Below are positions 45,001 to 60,000 of a stretch of DNA of 64,000 bases, piece by piece. This stretch comes from Glandiceps talaboti (lineage: Eukaryota; Hemichordata; Enteropneusta; Spengelidae). A program made the position numbers and the translations under genes. The stretch is from assembly GCF_964340395.1 (NCBI RefSeq), contig NC_135556.1:1539001-1603000 (forward strand), written 5' to 3'. The notes beneath the pieces were generated by a model. The model did no database searches. It was not told where the DNA came from and saw nothing but the letters and a program-made list of their open reading frames with translations. Position 1 is the stretch's first letter, and each line of letters starts with the position of its first letter.

Positions 45001-48000
45001 TGTCTTGATTCCATTAAACTTATTAGTCAAGTATACAGTTTGACCATCTTGACTCCATTAAACTTATTAGTCAAGTATACAGTTTGACTATCTTAACTCT
45101 ATTAAACTTATTAGTCAAGTATACAGTTTGACTGTCTTGACTCCATTAAACTTATTAGTCAAGTATACAGTTTGACCATCTTAACTCTATTAAACTTATT
45201 AGTATACAGTTTGACCATCTTAACTCTATTAAACTTATTAGTCAAGTATACAGCTTGACCATCTTAACTCTATTAAACTTATTAGTAAAGTATACAGTTT
45301 GACCATCTTAACTCCATTAAACTTATTAGTCAAGTATACAGTTTGACCATTCTGACTCTATTAAAGTTATTAGTCAAATATACAGTTTGAGCGTCTTGAC
45401 TCTATTAAACTTATTAGTCAAGTATACAGTTTGACCATCTTAACTCTATTAAACTTAGTAAAGTATACAGTTTGACCATCTTGACTCCATTAAACTTATT
45501 AGTCAAGTATACAACTCTATTAAACTTAGTAAAGTATACAGTTTGACCATCTTGACTCCATTAAACTTATTAGTCAAGTATACAGTTTGACCATCTTGAC
45601 TCCATTAAACTTATTAGTAAAGTATACAGTTTGACCATCTTGACTCTATTAAACTTATTAGTCAAGTATACAGTTTGACCATCTTAACTCTATTAAACTT
45701 ATTAGTAAAGTACACAGTTTGACCATCTTAACTTCATTAAACTTATTAGTAAAGTATACAGTTTGACCATCTTTACTCCATTACACTTATTCGTAACATA
45801 TACAGTTTGACCATCTTGACACCATTAAACTTATGAGTAAAGTATACAGTTTGACCATCTTAACTCTATTAAACTTATTAGTATACAGTTTGACCATCTT
45901 AACTCCAATAAACTTATTAGTAAAGTATACAGTTTGACCATCTTGACTCCATTAAACTTATTAGTAAAGTATACAGTTTGACCATCTTAACTCTATTAAA
46001 CTTATTAGTAAAGTATACAGTTTGACCATCTTGATTCCATTAAACTTATTGGTAAAGTATACAGTTTGACCAGCTTGACTTCATTAAACTTATTAGTCAA
46101 GTATACAGTTTGACCGTCTTGACTCTATTAAACTTATTAGTAAAGTACACAGTTTGACTGTCTTGACTCCATTAAACTTATTAGTCAAGTATACAGTTTG
46201 ACTGTCTTGACTCCATTAAACTTATTAGTCAAGTATACAGTTTGACTGTCTTGACTCCATTAAACTTATTAGTCAAGTATACAGTTTGACTGTCTTGACT
46301 CCATTAAACTTATTAGTCAAGTATACAGTTTGACTGTCTTGACTCCATTAAACTTATTAGTCAAGTATACAGTTTGACCGTCTTGACTCCATTAAACTTA
46401 TTAGTCAAGTATACAGTTTGACTGTCTTGACTCCATTAAACTTATTAGTCATGTATTCAGTTTGACCGTCTTGACTCTATTAATCTTATTAGTCAAGTAT
46501 ACAGTTTGACCTTCTTGACTCTATTAAACTTAGTCAAGTATACAGTTTGACCATCTTGACTCCATTAAACTTATTAATCAAGTATACAGTTGGACTGTCT
46601 TGACTCCATTAAACTTATTAGTCAAGTATACAGTTTGACCATCTTAACTCTATTAAACTTATTAATCAAGTATACAGTTGGACTGTCTTGACTCTATTAA
46701 ACTTATTAATCAAGTATACAGTTTGACCATCTTGACTCCATTAAACTTATTAATCAAGTATACAGTTGGACTGTCTTGATTCCATTAAACTTATTAGTCA
46801 AGTATACAGTTTGACCATCTTGACTCCATTAAACTTATTAATCAAGTATACAGTTTGACTATCTTAACTCTATTAAACTTATTAATCAAGTATACAGTTG
46901 GACTGTCTTGATTCCATTAAACTTATTAGTCAAGTATACAGTTTGACTGTCTTGATTCCATTAAACTTATTAGTCAAGTATACAGTTTGACCATCTTGAC
47001 TCCATTAAACTTATTAGTCAAGTATACAGTTTGACTATCTTAACTCTATTAAACTTATTAGTCAAGTATACAGTTTGACTGTCTTGATTCCATTAAACTT
47101 ATTAGTCAAGTATACAGTTTGACCATCTTGACTCCATTAAACTTATTAATCAAGTATACAGTTTGACTGTCTTGACTCCATTAAACTTATTAATCAAGTA
47201 TACAGTTGGACTGTCTTGATTCCATTAAACTTATTAGTCAAGTATACAGTTTGACCATCTTGACTCCATTAAACTTATTAGTCAAGTATACAGTTGCACT
47301 GTCTTGACTCTATTAAACTTATTAGTCAAGTATACAGTTTGACTGTCTTGACTCTATTAAACTTGTTAGTCAAGTATACAGTTTGACTGTCTTGATTCCA
47401 TTAAACTTATTAGTCAAGTATACAGTTTGACTGTCTTGACTCTATTAAACTTATTAGTCAAGTATACAGTTTGACTGTCTTGACTGTATTAAACTTATTA
47501 GTCAAATATACAGTTTGACTGTCTTAACTCCATTAAACTTATTAGTCAAGTATACAGTTTGACTGTCTTAACTCCATTAAACTTATTAGTCAAGTATACA
47601 GTTTGACTGTCTTGATTCCATTAAACTTATTAATCAAGTATACAGTTTGACTGTCTTGACTCTATTAAACTTATTAATCAAGTATACAGTTTGACTGTCT
47701 TGATTCCATTAAACTTATTAGTCAAGTATACAGTTTGACCGTCTTGACTCTATTAAACTTATTAGTCAAGTATACAGTTTGACCTTCTTGACTCTATTAA
47801 ACTTAGTCAAGTATACAGTTTGACCATCTTGACTCCATTAAACTTATTAATCAAGTATACAGTTTGACTGTCTTGACTCCATTAAACTTATTAGTCAAGT
47901 ATACAGTTTGACTGTCTTGACTCCATTAAACTTATTAGTCAAGTATACAGTTTGACTGTCTTGACTCCATTAAACTTATTAGTCAAGTATACAGTTTGAC

Positions 48001-51000
48001 CGTCTTGACTCCATTAAACTTATTAGTCAAGTATACAGTTTGACTGTCTTGACTCCATTAAACTTATTAGTCATGTATTCAGTTTGACCGTCTTGACTCT
48101 ATTAATCTTATTAGTCAAGTATACAGTTTGACCTTCTTGACTCTATTAAACTTAGTCAAGTATACAGTTTGACCATCTTGACTCCATTAAACTTATTAGT
48201 CAAGTATACAGTTGGACTGTCTTGATTCCATTAAACTTATTAGTCAAGTATACAGTTTGACCATCTTGACTCCATTAAACTTATTAGTCAAGTATACAGT
48301 TTGACTGTCTTGACTCCATTAAACTTATTAGTCAAGTATACAGTTGGACTGTCTTGATTCCATTAAACTTATTAGTCAAGTATACAGTTTGACCATCTTG
48401 ACTCCATTAAATTTATTAGTCAAGTATACAGTTTGACTGTCTTGATTCCATTAAACTTATTAGTCAAGTATACAGTTTGACCATCTTGACTCCATTAAAC
48501 TTATTAGTCAAGTATACAGTTTGACTATCTTAACTCCATTAAATTTATTAGTCAAGTATACAGTTTGACTGTCTTGACTCCATTAAACTTATTAGTCAAG
48601 TATACAGTTTGACTATCTTGACTCCATTAAACTTATTAGTCAAGTATACAGTTTGACTGTCTTGACTCTATTAAACTTATTAATCAAGTATACAGTTTGA
48701 CTGTCTTGACTCTATTAAACTTATTAATCAAGTATACAGTTTGACTGTCTTGATTCCATTAAACTTATTAGTCAAGTATACAGTTTGACCGTCTTGACTC
48801 TATTAAACTTATTAGTCAAGTATACAGTTTGACCTTCTTGACTCTATTAAACTTAGTCAAGTATACAGTTTGACCATCTTGACTCCATTAAACTTATTAA
48901 TCAAGTATACAGTTTGACTGTCTTGACTCCATTAAACTTATTAGTCAAGTATACAGTTTGACTGTCTTGACTCCATTAAACTTATTAGTCAAGTATACAG
49001 TTTGACTGTCTTGACTCCATTAAACTTATTAGTCAAGTATACAGTTTGACCGTCTTGACTCCATTAAACTTATTAGTCAAGTATACAGTTTGACTGTCTT
49101 GACTCCATTAAACTTATTAGTCATGTATTCAGTTTGACCGTCTTGACTCTATTAATCTTATTAGTCAAGTATACAGTTTGACCTTCTTGACTCTATTAAA
49201 CTTAGTCAAGTATACAGTTTGACCATCTTGACTCCATTAAACTTATTAGTCAAGTATACAGTTGGACTGTCTTCATTCCATTAAACTTATTAGTCAAGTA
49301 TACAGTTTGACCATCTTGACTCCATTAAACTTATTAGTCAAGTATACAGTTTGACTGTCTTGACTCCATTAAACTTATTAGTCAAGTATACAGTTGGACT
49401 GTCTTGATTCCATTAAACTTAATAGTCAAGTATACAGTTTGACCATCTTAACTCTATTAAACTTATTAGTCAAGTATACAGTTTGACCATCTTGACTCCA
49501 TTAAACTTATTAGTCAAGTATACAGTTTGACCATCTTGACTCCATTAAACTTATTAGTCAAGTATACAGTTTGACTGTCTTGATTCCATTAAACTTATTA
49601 GTCAAGTATACAGTTGGACTGTCTTGATTCCATTAAACTTATTAGTCAAGTATACAGTTTGACCATCTTAACTCTATTAAACTTATTAGTCAAGTATACA
49701 GTTTGACCATCTTGACTCCATTAAACTTATTAGTCAAGTATACAGTTTGACCATCTTAACTCTATTAAACTTATTAGTCAAGTATACAGTTTGACCTTCT
49801 TGACTCTATTAAACTTATTAGTCAAGTATACAGTTTGACCATCTTGACTCCATTAAACTTATTAGTCAAGTATACAGTTTGACTGTCTTGATTCCATTAA
49901 ACTTATTAGTCAAGTATACAGCTTGACCATCTTAACTCTATTAAACTTATTAGTCAAGTATACAGTTTGACCATCTTAACTCTATTAAACTTATTAGTCA
50001 TGTATTCAGTTTGACCGTCTTGACTCCATTAAACTTATTAGTCAAGTATACAGTTTGACTGTCTTGACTCCATTAAACTTATTAGTCAAGTATACAGTTT
50101 GACCGTCTTGACTCCATTAAACTTATTAGTCAAGTATACAGTTTGACTGTCTTGACTCCATTAAACTTATTAGTCAAGTATTCAGTTTGACTGTCTTGAC
50201 TCCATTAAACTTATTAGTCAAGTATACAGTTTGACCGTCTTGACTCCATTAAACTTATTAGTCAAGTATACAGTTTGACTGTCTTGACTCCATTAAACTT
50301 ATTAGTCATGTATTCAGTTTGACCGTCTTGACTCTATTAATCTTATTAGTCAAGTATACAGTTTGACCATCTTAACTCTATTAAACTTATTAATCAAGTA
50401 TACAGTTGGACTGTCTTGACTCTATTAAACTTATTAGTCAAGTATACAGTTGGACTGTCTTGATTCCATTAAACTTATTAGGCAAGTATACAGTTTGACC
50501 ATCTTAACTCTATTAAACTTATTAGTCAAGTATACAGTTTGACAGTCTTGATTCCATTAAACCTTTTAGTCAAGTATACAGTTTGACCTTCTTGACTCTA
50601 TTAAACTTATTAGTCAAGTATACAGTTTGACTATCTTGACTCCATTAAACTTATTAGTCAAGTATACAGTTTGACTATCTTAACTCTATTAAACTTATTA
50701 GTCAAGTATACAGTTTGACCGTCTAGATTCCATTAAACTTATTAGTCAAGTATACAGTTTGACCTTCTTGACTCTATTAAACTTATTAGTCAAGTATACA
50801 GTTTGACTATCTTAACTCCATTAAACTTATTAGTCAAGTATACAGTTTGACTGTCTTGACTCTATTAATCTTATTAGTCAAGTATACAGTTTGACCGTCT
50901 TGACTCTATTAATCTTATTAGTCAAGTATGCAGTTTGACTGTCTTAACTCCATTAAACTTATTAGTCAAGTATACAGTTTGACCGTCTTGACTCTATTAA

Positions 51001-54000
51001 TCTTATTAGTCAAGTATACAGTTTGACCTTCTTGACTCTATTAAACTTATTAGTCAAGTATACAGTTTGACCATCTTGACTCCATTAAACTTATTAGTCA
51101 AGTATACAGTTTGACTGTCTTGATTCCATTAAACTTATTAGTCAAGTATACAGTTTGACCATCTTGACTCCATTAAACTTATTAGTCAAGTATACAGTTT
51201 GACAGTCTTGACTCTATTAAACTTATTAGTCAAGTATACAGTTGGACTGTCTTGATTCCATTAAACTTATTAGTCAAGTATACAGTTTGACCATCTTGAC
51301 TCCATTAAACTTATTAGTCAAGTATACAGTTTGACTATCTTAACTCTATTAAACTTATTAGTCAAGTATACAGTTGGACTGTCTTGATTCCATTAAACTT
51401 ATTAGTCAAGTATACAGTTTGACTATCTTAACTCTATTAAACTTATTAGTCAAGTATACAGTTTGACTGTCTTAACTCTATTAAACTTATTAGTCAAGTA
51501 TACAGTTTGACCGTCTTGACTCTATTAATCATATTAGTCAAGTATACAGTTTGACCATCTTGACTCTATTAAACTTATTAGTCAAGTATACAGTTTGACC
51601 GTCTTAACTCTATTAAACTTATTAGTCAAGTATACAGTTTGACCATCTTAACTCCATTAAACTTATTAGTAAAGTATACAGTTTGACCATCTTTACTCCA
51701 TTAAACTTATTAGTAACGTATACAGTTTGACCATCTTGACTCCATTAAACTTATTAGTCAAGTATACAGTTTGACCATCTTAACTCTATTAAACTTATTA
51801 GTATACAGTTTGACCATCTTAACTCTATTAAACTTATTAGTCAAGTATACAGCTTGACCATCTTAACTCTATTAAACTTATTAGTAAAGTATACAGTTTG
51901 ACCATCTTAACTCCATTAAACTTATTAGTCAAGTATACAGTTTGACAGTCTTGACTCTATTAAACTTATTAGTCAAGTATACAGTTGGACTGTCTTGATT
52001 CCATTAAACTTATTAGTCAAGTATACAGTTTGACCATCTTGACTCCATTAAACTTATTAGTCAAGTATACAGTTTGACCGTCTTGACTCTATTAAACTTA
52101 TTAGTAAAGTACACAGTTTGACTGTCTTGACTCCATTAAACTTATTAGTCAAGTATACAGTTTGACTGTCTTGACTCCATTAAACTTATTAGTCAAGTAT
52201 ACAGTTTGACTGTCTTGACTCCATTAAACTTATTAGTCAAGTATACAGTTTGACTGTCTTGACTCCATTAAACTTATTAGTCAAGTATACAGTTTGACCG
52301 TCTTGACTCCATTAAACTTATTAGTCAAGTATACAGTTTGACTGTCTTGACTCCATTAAACTTATTAGTCATGTATTCAGTTTGACCGTCTTGACTCTAT
52401 TAATCTTATTAGTCAAGTATACAGTTTGACCTTCTTGACTCTATTAAACTTAGTCAAGTATACAGTTTGACCATCTTGACTCCATTAAACTTATTAATCA
52501 AGTATACAGTTGGACTGTCTTGACTCCATTAAACTTATTAGTCAAGTATACAGTTTGACCATCTTAACTCTATTAAACTTATTAATCAAGTATACAGTTG
52601 GACTGTCTTGACTCTATTAAACTTATTAATCAAGTATACAGTTTGACCATCTTGACTCCATTAAACTTATTAATCAAGTATACAGTTGGACTGTCTTGAT
52701 TCCATTAAACTTATTAGTCAAGTATACAGTTTGACCATCTTGACTCCATTAAACTTATTAATCAAGTATACAGTTTGACTATCTTAACTCTATTAAACTT
52801 ATTAATCAAGTATACAGTTGGACTGTCTTGATTCCATTAAACTTATTAGTCAAGTATACAGTTTGACTGTCTTGATTCCATTAAACTTATTAGTCAAGTA
52901 TACAGTTTGACCATCTTGACTCCATTAAACTTATTAGTCAAGTATACAGTTTGACTATCTTAACTCTATTAAACTTATTAGTCAAGTATACAGTTTGACT
53001 GTCTTGATTCCATTAAACTTATTAGTCAAGTATACAGTTTGACCATCTTGACTCCATTAAACTTATTAATCAAGTATACAGTTTGACTGTCTTGACTCCA
53101 TTAAACTTATTAATCAAGTATACAGTTGGACTGTCTTGATTCCATTAAACTTATTAGTCAAGTATACAGTTTGACCATCTTGACTCCATTAAACTTATTA
53201 GTCAAGTATACAGTTGGACTGTCTTGACTCTATTAAACTTATTAGTCAAGTATACAGTTTGACTGTCTTGACTCTATTAAACTTATTAGTCAAGTATACA
53301 GTTTGACTGTCTTGATTCCATTAAACTTATTAGTCAAGTATACAGTTTGACTGTCTTGACTCTATTAAACTTATTAGTCAAGTATACAGTTTGACTGTCT
53401 TGACTGTATTAAACTTATTAGTCAAATATACAGTTTGACTGTCTTAACTCCATTAAACTTATTAGTCAAGTATACAGTTTGACTGTCTTAACTCCATTAA
53501 ACTTATTAGTCAAGTATACAGTTTGACTGTCTTGATTCCATTAAACTTATTAGTCAAGTATACAGTTTGACCATCTTGACTCCATTAAACTTATTAGTCA
53601 AGTATACAGTTGGACTGTCTTGACTCTATTAAACTTATTAGTCAAGTATACAGTTTGACCATCTTGACTCCATTAAATTTATTAGTCAAGTATACAGTTG
53701 GACTGTCTTGATTCCATTAAACTTATTAGTCAAGTATACAGTTTGACTATCTTAACTCTATTAAATTTATTAGTCAACTATACAGTTTGACCATCTTAAC
53801 TCCATTAAACTTATTAGTCAAGTATACAGTTTGACAGTCTTGACTCTATTAAACTTATTAGTCAAGTATACAGTTGGACTGTCTTGATTCCATTAAACTT
53901 ATTAGTCAAGTATACAGTTTGACCATCTTGACTCCATTAAACTTATTAGTCAAGTATACAGTTTGACCGTCTTGACTCTATTAAACTTATTAGTAAAGTA

Positions 54001-57000
54001 CACAGTTTGACTGTCTTGACTCCATTAAACTTATTAGTCAAGTATACAGTTTGACTGTCTTGACTCCATTAAACTTATTAGTCAAGTATACAGTTTGACT
54101 GTCTTGACTCCATTAAACTTATTAGTCAAGTATACAGTTTGACTGTCTTGACTCCATTAAACTTATTAGTCAAGTATACAGTTTGACTGTCTTGACTCCA
54201 TTAAATTTATTAGTCAAGTATACAGTTTGACTGTCTTGACTCCATTAAACTTATTAGTCATGTATTCAGTTTGACCGTCTTGACTCTATTAATCTTATTA
54301 GTCAAGTATACAGTTTGACCTTCTTGACTCTATTAAACTTAGTCAAGTATACAGTTTGACCATCTTGACTCCATTAAACTTATTAATCAAGTATACAGTT
54401 GGACTGTCTTGACTCCATTAAACTTATTAGTCAAGTATACAGTTTGACCATCTTAACTCTATTAAACTTATTAATCAAGTATACAGTTGGACTGTCTTGA
54501 CTCTATTAAACTTATTAATCAAGTATACAGTTTGACCATCTTGACTCCATTAAACTTATTAATCAAGTATACAGTTGGACTGTCTTGATTCCATTAAACT
54601 TATTAGTCAAGTATACAGTTTGACCATCTTGACTCCATTAAACTTATTAATCAAGTATACAGTTTGACTATCTTAACTCTATTAAACTTATTAATCAAGT
54701 ATACAGTTGGACTGTCTTGATTCCATTAAACTTATTAGTCAAGTATACAGTTTGACTGTCTTGATTCCATTAAACTTATTAGTCAAGTATACAGTTTGAC
54801 CATCTTGACTCCATTAAACTTATTAGTCAAGTATACAGTTTGACTATCTTAACTCTATTAAACTTATTAGTCAAGTATACAGTTTGACTGTCTTGATTCC
54901 ATTAAACTTATTAGTCAAGTATACAGTTTGACCATCTTGACTCCATTAAACTTATTAATCAAGTATACAGTTTGACTGTCTTGACTCCATTAAACTTATT
55001 AATCAAGTATACAGTTGGATTGTCTTGATTCCATTAAACTTATTAGTCAAGTATACAGTTTGACCATCTTGACTCCATTAAACTTATTAGTCAAGTATAC
55101 AGTTGGACTGTCTTGACTCTATTAAACTTATTAGTCAAGTATACAGTTTGACTGTCTTGACTCTATTAAACTTATTAGTCAAGTATACAGTTTGACTGTC
55201 TTGATTCCATTAAACTTATTAGTCAAGTATACAGTTTGACTGTCTTGACTCTATTAAACTTATTAGTCAAGTATACAGTTTGACTGTCTTGACTGTATTA
55301 AACTTATTAGTCAAATATACAGTTTGACTGTCTTAACTCCATTAAACTTATTAGTCAAGTATACAGTTTGACTGTCTTAACTCCATTAAACTTATTAGTC
55401 AAGTATACAGTTTGACTGTCTTGATTCCATTAAACTTATTAGTCAAGTATACAGTTTGACCATCTTGACTCCATTAAACTTATTAGTCAAGTATACAGTT
55501 GGACTGTCTTGACTCTATTAAACTTATTAGTCAAGTATACAGTTTGACCATCTTGACTCCATTAAATTTATTAGTCAAGTATACAGTTGGACTGTCTTGA
55601 TTCCATTAAACTTATTAGTCAAGTATACAGTTTGACTATCTTAACTCTATTAAATTTATTAGTCAACTATACAGTTTGACCATCTTGACTCCATTAAACT
55701 TATTAATCAAGTATACAGTTTGACCATCTTGACTCCATTAAATTTATTAGTCAAGTATACAGTTTGACTGTCTTGATTCCATTAAACTTATTAGTCAAGT
55801 ATACAGTTTGACCATCTTGACTCCATTAAACTTATTAGTCAAGTATACAGTTTGACTATCTTAACTCCATTAAATTTATTAGTCAAGTATACAGTTTGAC
55901 TGTCTTGACTCCATTAAACTTATTAGTCAAGTATACAGTTTGACTATCTTGACTCCATTAAACTTATTAGTCAAGTATACAGTTTGACTGTCTTGACTCT
56001 ATTAAACTTATTAATCAAGTATACAGTTTGACTGTCTTGACTCTATTAAACTTATTAATCAAGTATACAGTTTGACTGTCTTGATTCCATTAAACTTATT
56101 AGTCAAGTATACAGTTTGACCGTCTTGACTCTATTAAACTTATTAGTCAAGTATACAGTTTGACCTTCTTGACTCTATTAAACTTAGTCAAGTATACAGT
56201 TTGACCATCTTGACTCCATTAAACTTATTAATCAAGTATACAGTTTGACTGTCTTGACTCCATTAAACTTATTAGTCAAGTATACAGTTTGACTGTCTTG
56301 ACTCCATTAAACTTATTAGTCAAGTATACAGTTTGACCGTCTTGACTCCATTAAACTTATTAGTCAAGTATACAGTTTGACCGTCTTGACTCCATTAAAC
56401 TTATTAGTCAAGTATACAGTTTGACTGTCTTGACTCCATTAAACTTATTAGTCATGTATTCAGTTTGACCGTCTTGACTCTATTAATCTTATTAGTCAAG
56501 TATACAGTTTGACCTTCTTGACTCTATTAAACTTAGTCAAGTATACAGTTTGACCATCTTGACTCCATTAAACTTATTAGTCAAGTATACAGTTGGACTG
56601 TCTTGATTCCATTAAACTTATTAGTCAAGTATACAGTTTGACCATCTTGACTCCATTAAACTTATTAGTCAAGTATACAGTTTGACTGTCTTGACTCCAT
56701 TAAACTTATTAGTCAAGTATACAGTTGGACTGTCTTGATTCCATTAAACTTATTAGTCAAGTATACAGTTTGACCATCTTAACTCTATTAAACTTATTAG
56801 TCAAGTATACAGTTTGACCATCTTGACTCCATTAAACTTATTAGTCAAGTATACAGTTTGACCATCTTGACTCCATTAAACTTATTAGTCAAGTATACAG
56901 TTTGACTGTCTTGATTCCATTAAACTTATTAGTCAAGTATACAGTTGGACTGTCTTGATTCCATTAAACTTATTAGTCAAGTATACAGTTTGACCATCTT

Positions 57001-60000
57001 AACTCTATTAAACTTATTAGTCAAGTATACAGTTTGACCATCTTGACTCCATTAAACTTATTAGTCAAGTATACAGTTTAACCATCTTAACTCTATTAAA
57101 CTTATTAGTCAAGTATACAGTTTGACCTTCTTGACTCTATTAAACTTATTAGTCAAGTATACAGTTTGACCATCTTGACTCCATTAAACTTATTAGTCAA
57201 GTATACAGTTTGACTGTCTTGATTCCATTAAACTTATTAGTCAAGTATACAGCTTGACCATCTTAACTCTATTAAACTTATTAGTCAAGTATACAGTTTG
57301 ACCATCTTAACTCTATTAAACTTATTAGTCATGTATTCAGTTTGACCGTCTTGACTCCATTAAACTTATTAGTCAAGTATACAGTTTGACTGTCTTGACT
57401 CCATTAAACTTATTAGTCAAGTATACAGTTTGACCGTCTTGACTCCATTAAACTTATTAGTCAAGTATACAGTTTGACTGTCTTGACTCCATTAAACTTA
57501 TTAGTCAAGTATTCAGTTTGACTGTCTTGACTCCATTAAACTTATTAGTCAAGTATACAGTTTGACCGTCTTGACTCCATTAAACTTATTAGTCAAGTAT
57601 ACAGTTTGACTGTCTTGACTCCATTAAACTTATTAGTCATGTATTCAGTTTGACCGTCTTGACTCTATTAATCTTATTAGTCAAGTATACAGTTTGACCA
57701 TCTTAACTCTATTAAACTTATTAATCAAGTATACAGTTGGACTGTCTTGACTCTATTAAACTTATTAGTCAAGTATACAGTTGGACTGTCTTGATTCCAT
57801 TAAACTTATTAGGCAAGTATACAGTTTGACCATCTTAACTCTATTAAACTTATTAGTCAAGTATACAGTTTGACAGTCTTGATTCCATTAAACCTTTTAG
57901 TCAAGTATACAGTTTGACCTTCTTGACTCTATTAAACTTATTAGTCAAGTATACAGTTTGACTATCTTGACTCCATTAAACTTATTAGTCAAGTATACAG
58001 TTTGACTATCTTAACTCTATTAAACTTATTAGTCAAGTATACAGTTTGACCGTCTAGATTCCATTAAACTTATTAGTCAAGTATACAGTTTGACCTTCTT
58101 GACTCTATTAAACTTATTAGTCAAGTATACAGTTTGACTATCTTAACTCCATTAAACTTATTAGTCAAGTATACAGTTTGACTGTCTTGACTCTATTAAT
58201 CTTATTAGTCAAGTATACAGTTTGACCGTCTTGACTCTATTAATCTTATTAGTCAAGTATGCAGTTTGACTGTCTTAACTCCATTAAACTTATTAGTCAA
58301 GTATACAGTTTGACCGTCTTGACTCTATTAATCTTATTAGTCAAGTATACAGTTTGACCTTCTTGACTCTATTAAACTTATTAGTCAAGTATACAGTTTG
58401 ACCATCTTGACTCCATTAAACTTATTAGTCAAGTATACAGTTTGACTGTCTTGATTCCATTAAACTTATTAGTCAAGTATACAGTTTGACCATCTTGACT
58501 CCATTAAACTTATTAGTCAAGTATACAGTTTGACAGTCTTGACTCTATTAAACTTATTAGTCAAGTATACAGTTGGACTGTCTTGATTCCATTAAACTTA
58601 TTAGTCAAGTATACAGTTTGACCATCTTGACTCCATTAAACTTATTAGTCAAGTATACAGTTTGACTATCTTAACTCTATTAAACTTATTAGTCAAGTAT
58701 ACAGTTGGACTGTCTTGATTCCATTAAACTTATTAGTCAAGTATACAGTTTGACTATCTTAACTCTATTAAACTTATTAGTCAAGTATACAGTTTGACTG
58801 TCTTAACTCTATTAAACTTATTAGTCAAGTATACAGTTTGACCGTCTTGACTCTATTAATCATATTAGTCAAGTATACAGTTTGACCATCTTGACTCTAT
58901 TAAACTTATTAGTCAAGTATACAGTTTGACCGTCTTAACTCTATTAAACTTATTAGTCAAGTATACAGTTTGACCATCTTAACTCCATTAAACTTATTAG
59001 TAAAGTATACAGTTTGACCATCTTTACTCCATTAAACTTATTAGTAACGTATACAGTTTGACCATCTTGACTCCATTAAACTTATTAGTCAAGTATACAG
59101 TTTGACCATCTTAACTCTATTAAACTTATTAGTATACAGTTTGACCATCTTAACTCTATTAAACTTATTAGTCAAGTATACAGCTTGACCATCTTAACTC
59201 TATTAAACTTATTAGTAAAGTATACAGTTTGACCATCTTAACTCCATTAAACTTATTAGTCAAGTATACAGTTTGACCATTCTGACTCTATTAAAGTTAT
59301 TAGTCAAATATACAGTTTGAGCGTCTTGACTCTATTAAACTTATTAGTCAAGTATACAGTTTGACCATCTTAACTCTATTAAACTTAGTAAAGTATACAG
59401 TTTGACCATCTTGACTCCATTAAACTTATTAGTCAAGTATACAACTCTATTAAACTTAGTAAAGTATACAGTTTGACCATCTTGACTCCATTAAACTTAT
59501 TAGTCAAGTATACAGTTTGACCATCTTGACTCCATTAAACTTATTAGTAAAGTATACAGTTTGACCATCTTGACTCTATTAAACTTATTAGTCAAGTATA
59601 CAGTTTGACCATCTTAACTCTATTAAACTTTTTAGTAAAGTATACAGTTTGACCATCTTAACTTCATTAAACTTATTAGTAAAGTATACAGTTTGACCAT
59701 CTTTACTCCATTACACTTATTCGTAACATATACAGTTTGACCATCTTGACACCATTAAACTTATGAGTAAAGTATACAGTTTGACCATCTTAACTCTATT
59801 AAACTTATTAGTATACAGTTTGACCATCTTAACTCCAATAAACTTATTAGTAAAGTATACAGTTTGACCATCTTGACTCCATTAAACTTATTAGTAAAGT
59901 ATACAGTTTGACCATCTTAACTCTATTAAACTTATTAGTAAAGTATACAGTTTGACCATCTTGATTCCATTAAACTTATTAGTAAAGTATACAGTTTGAC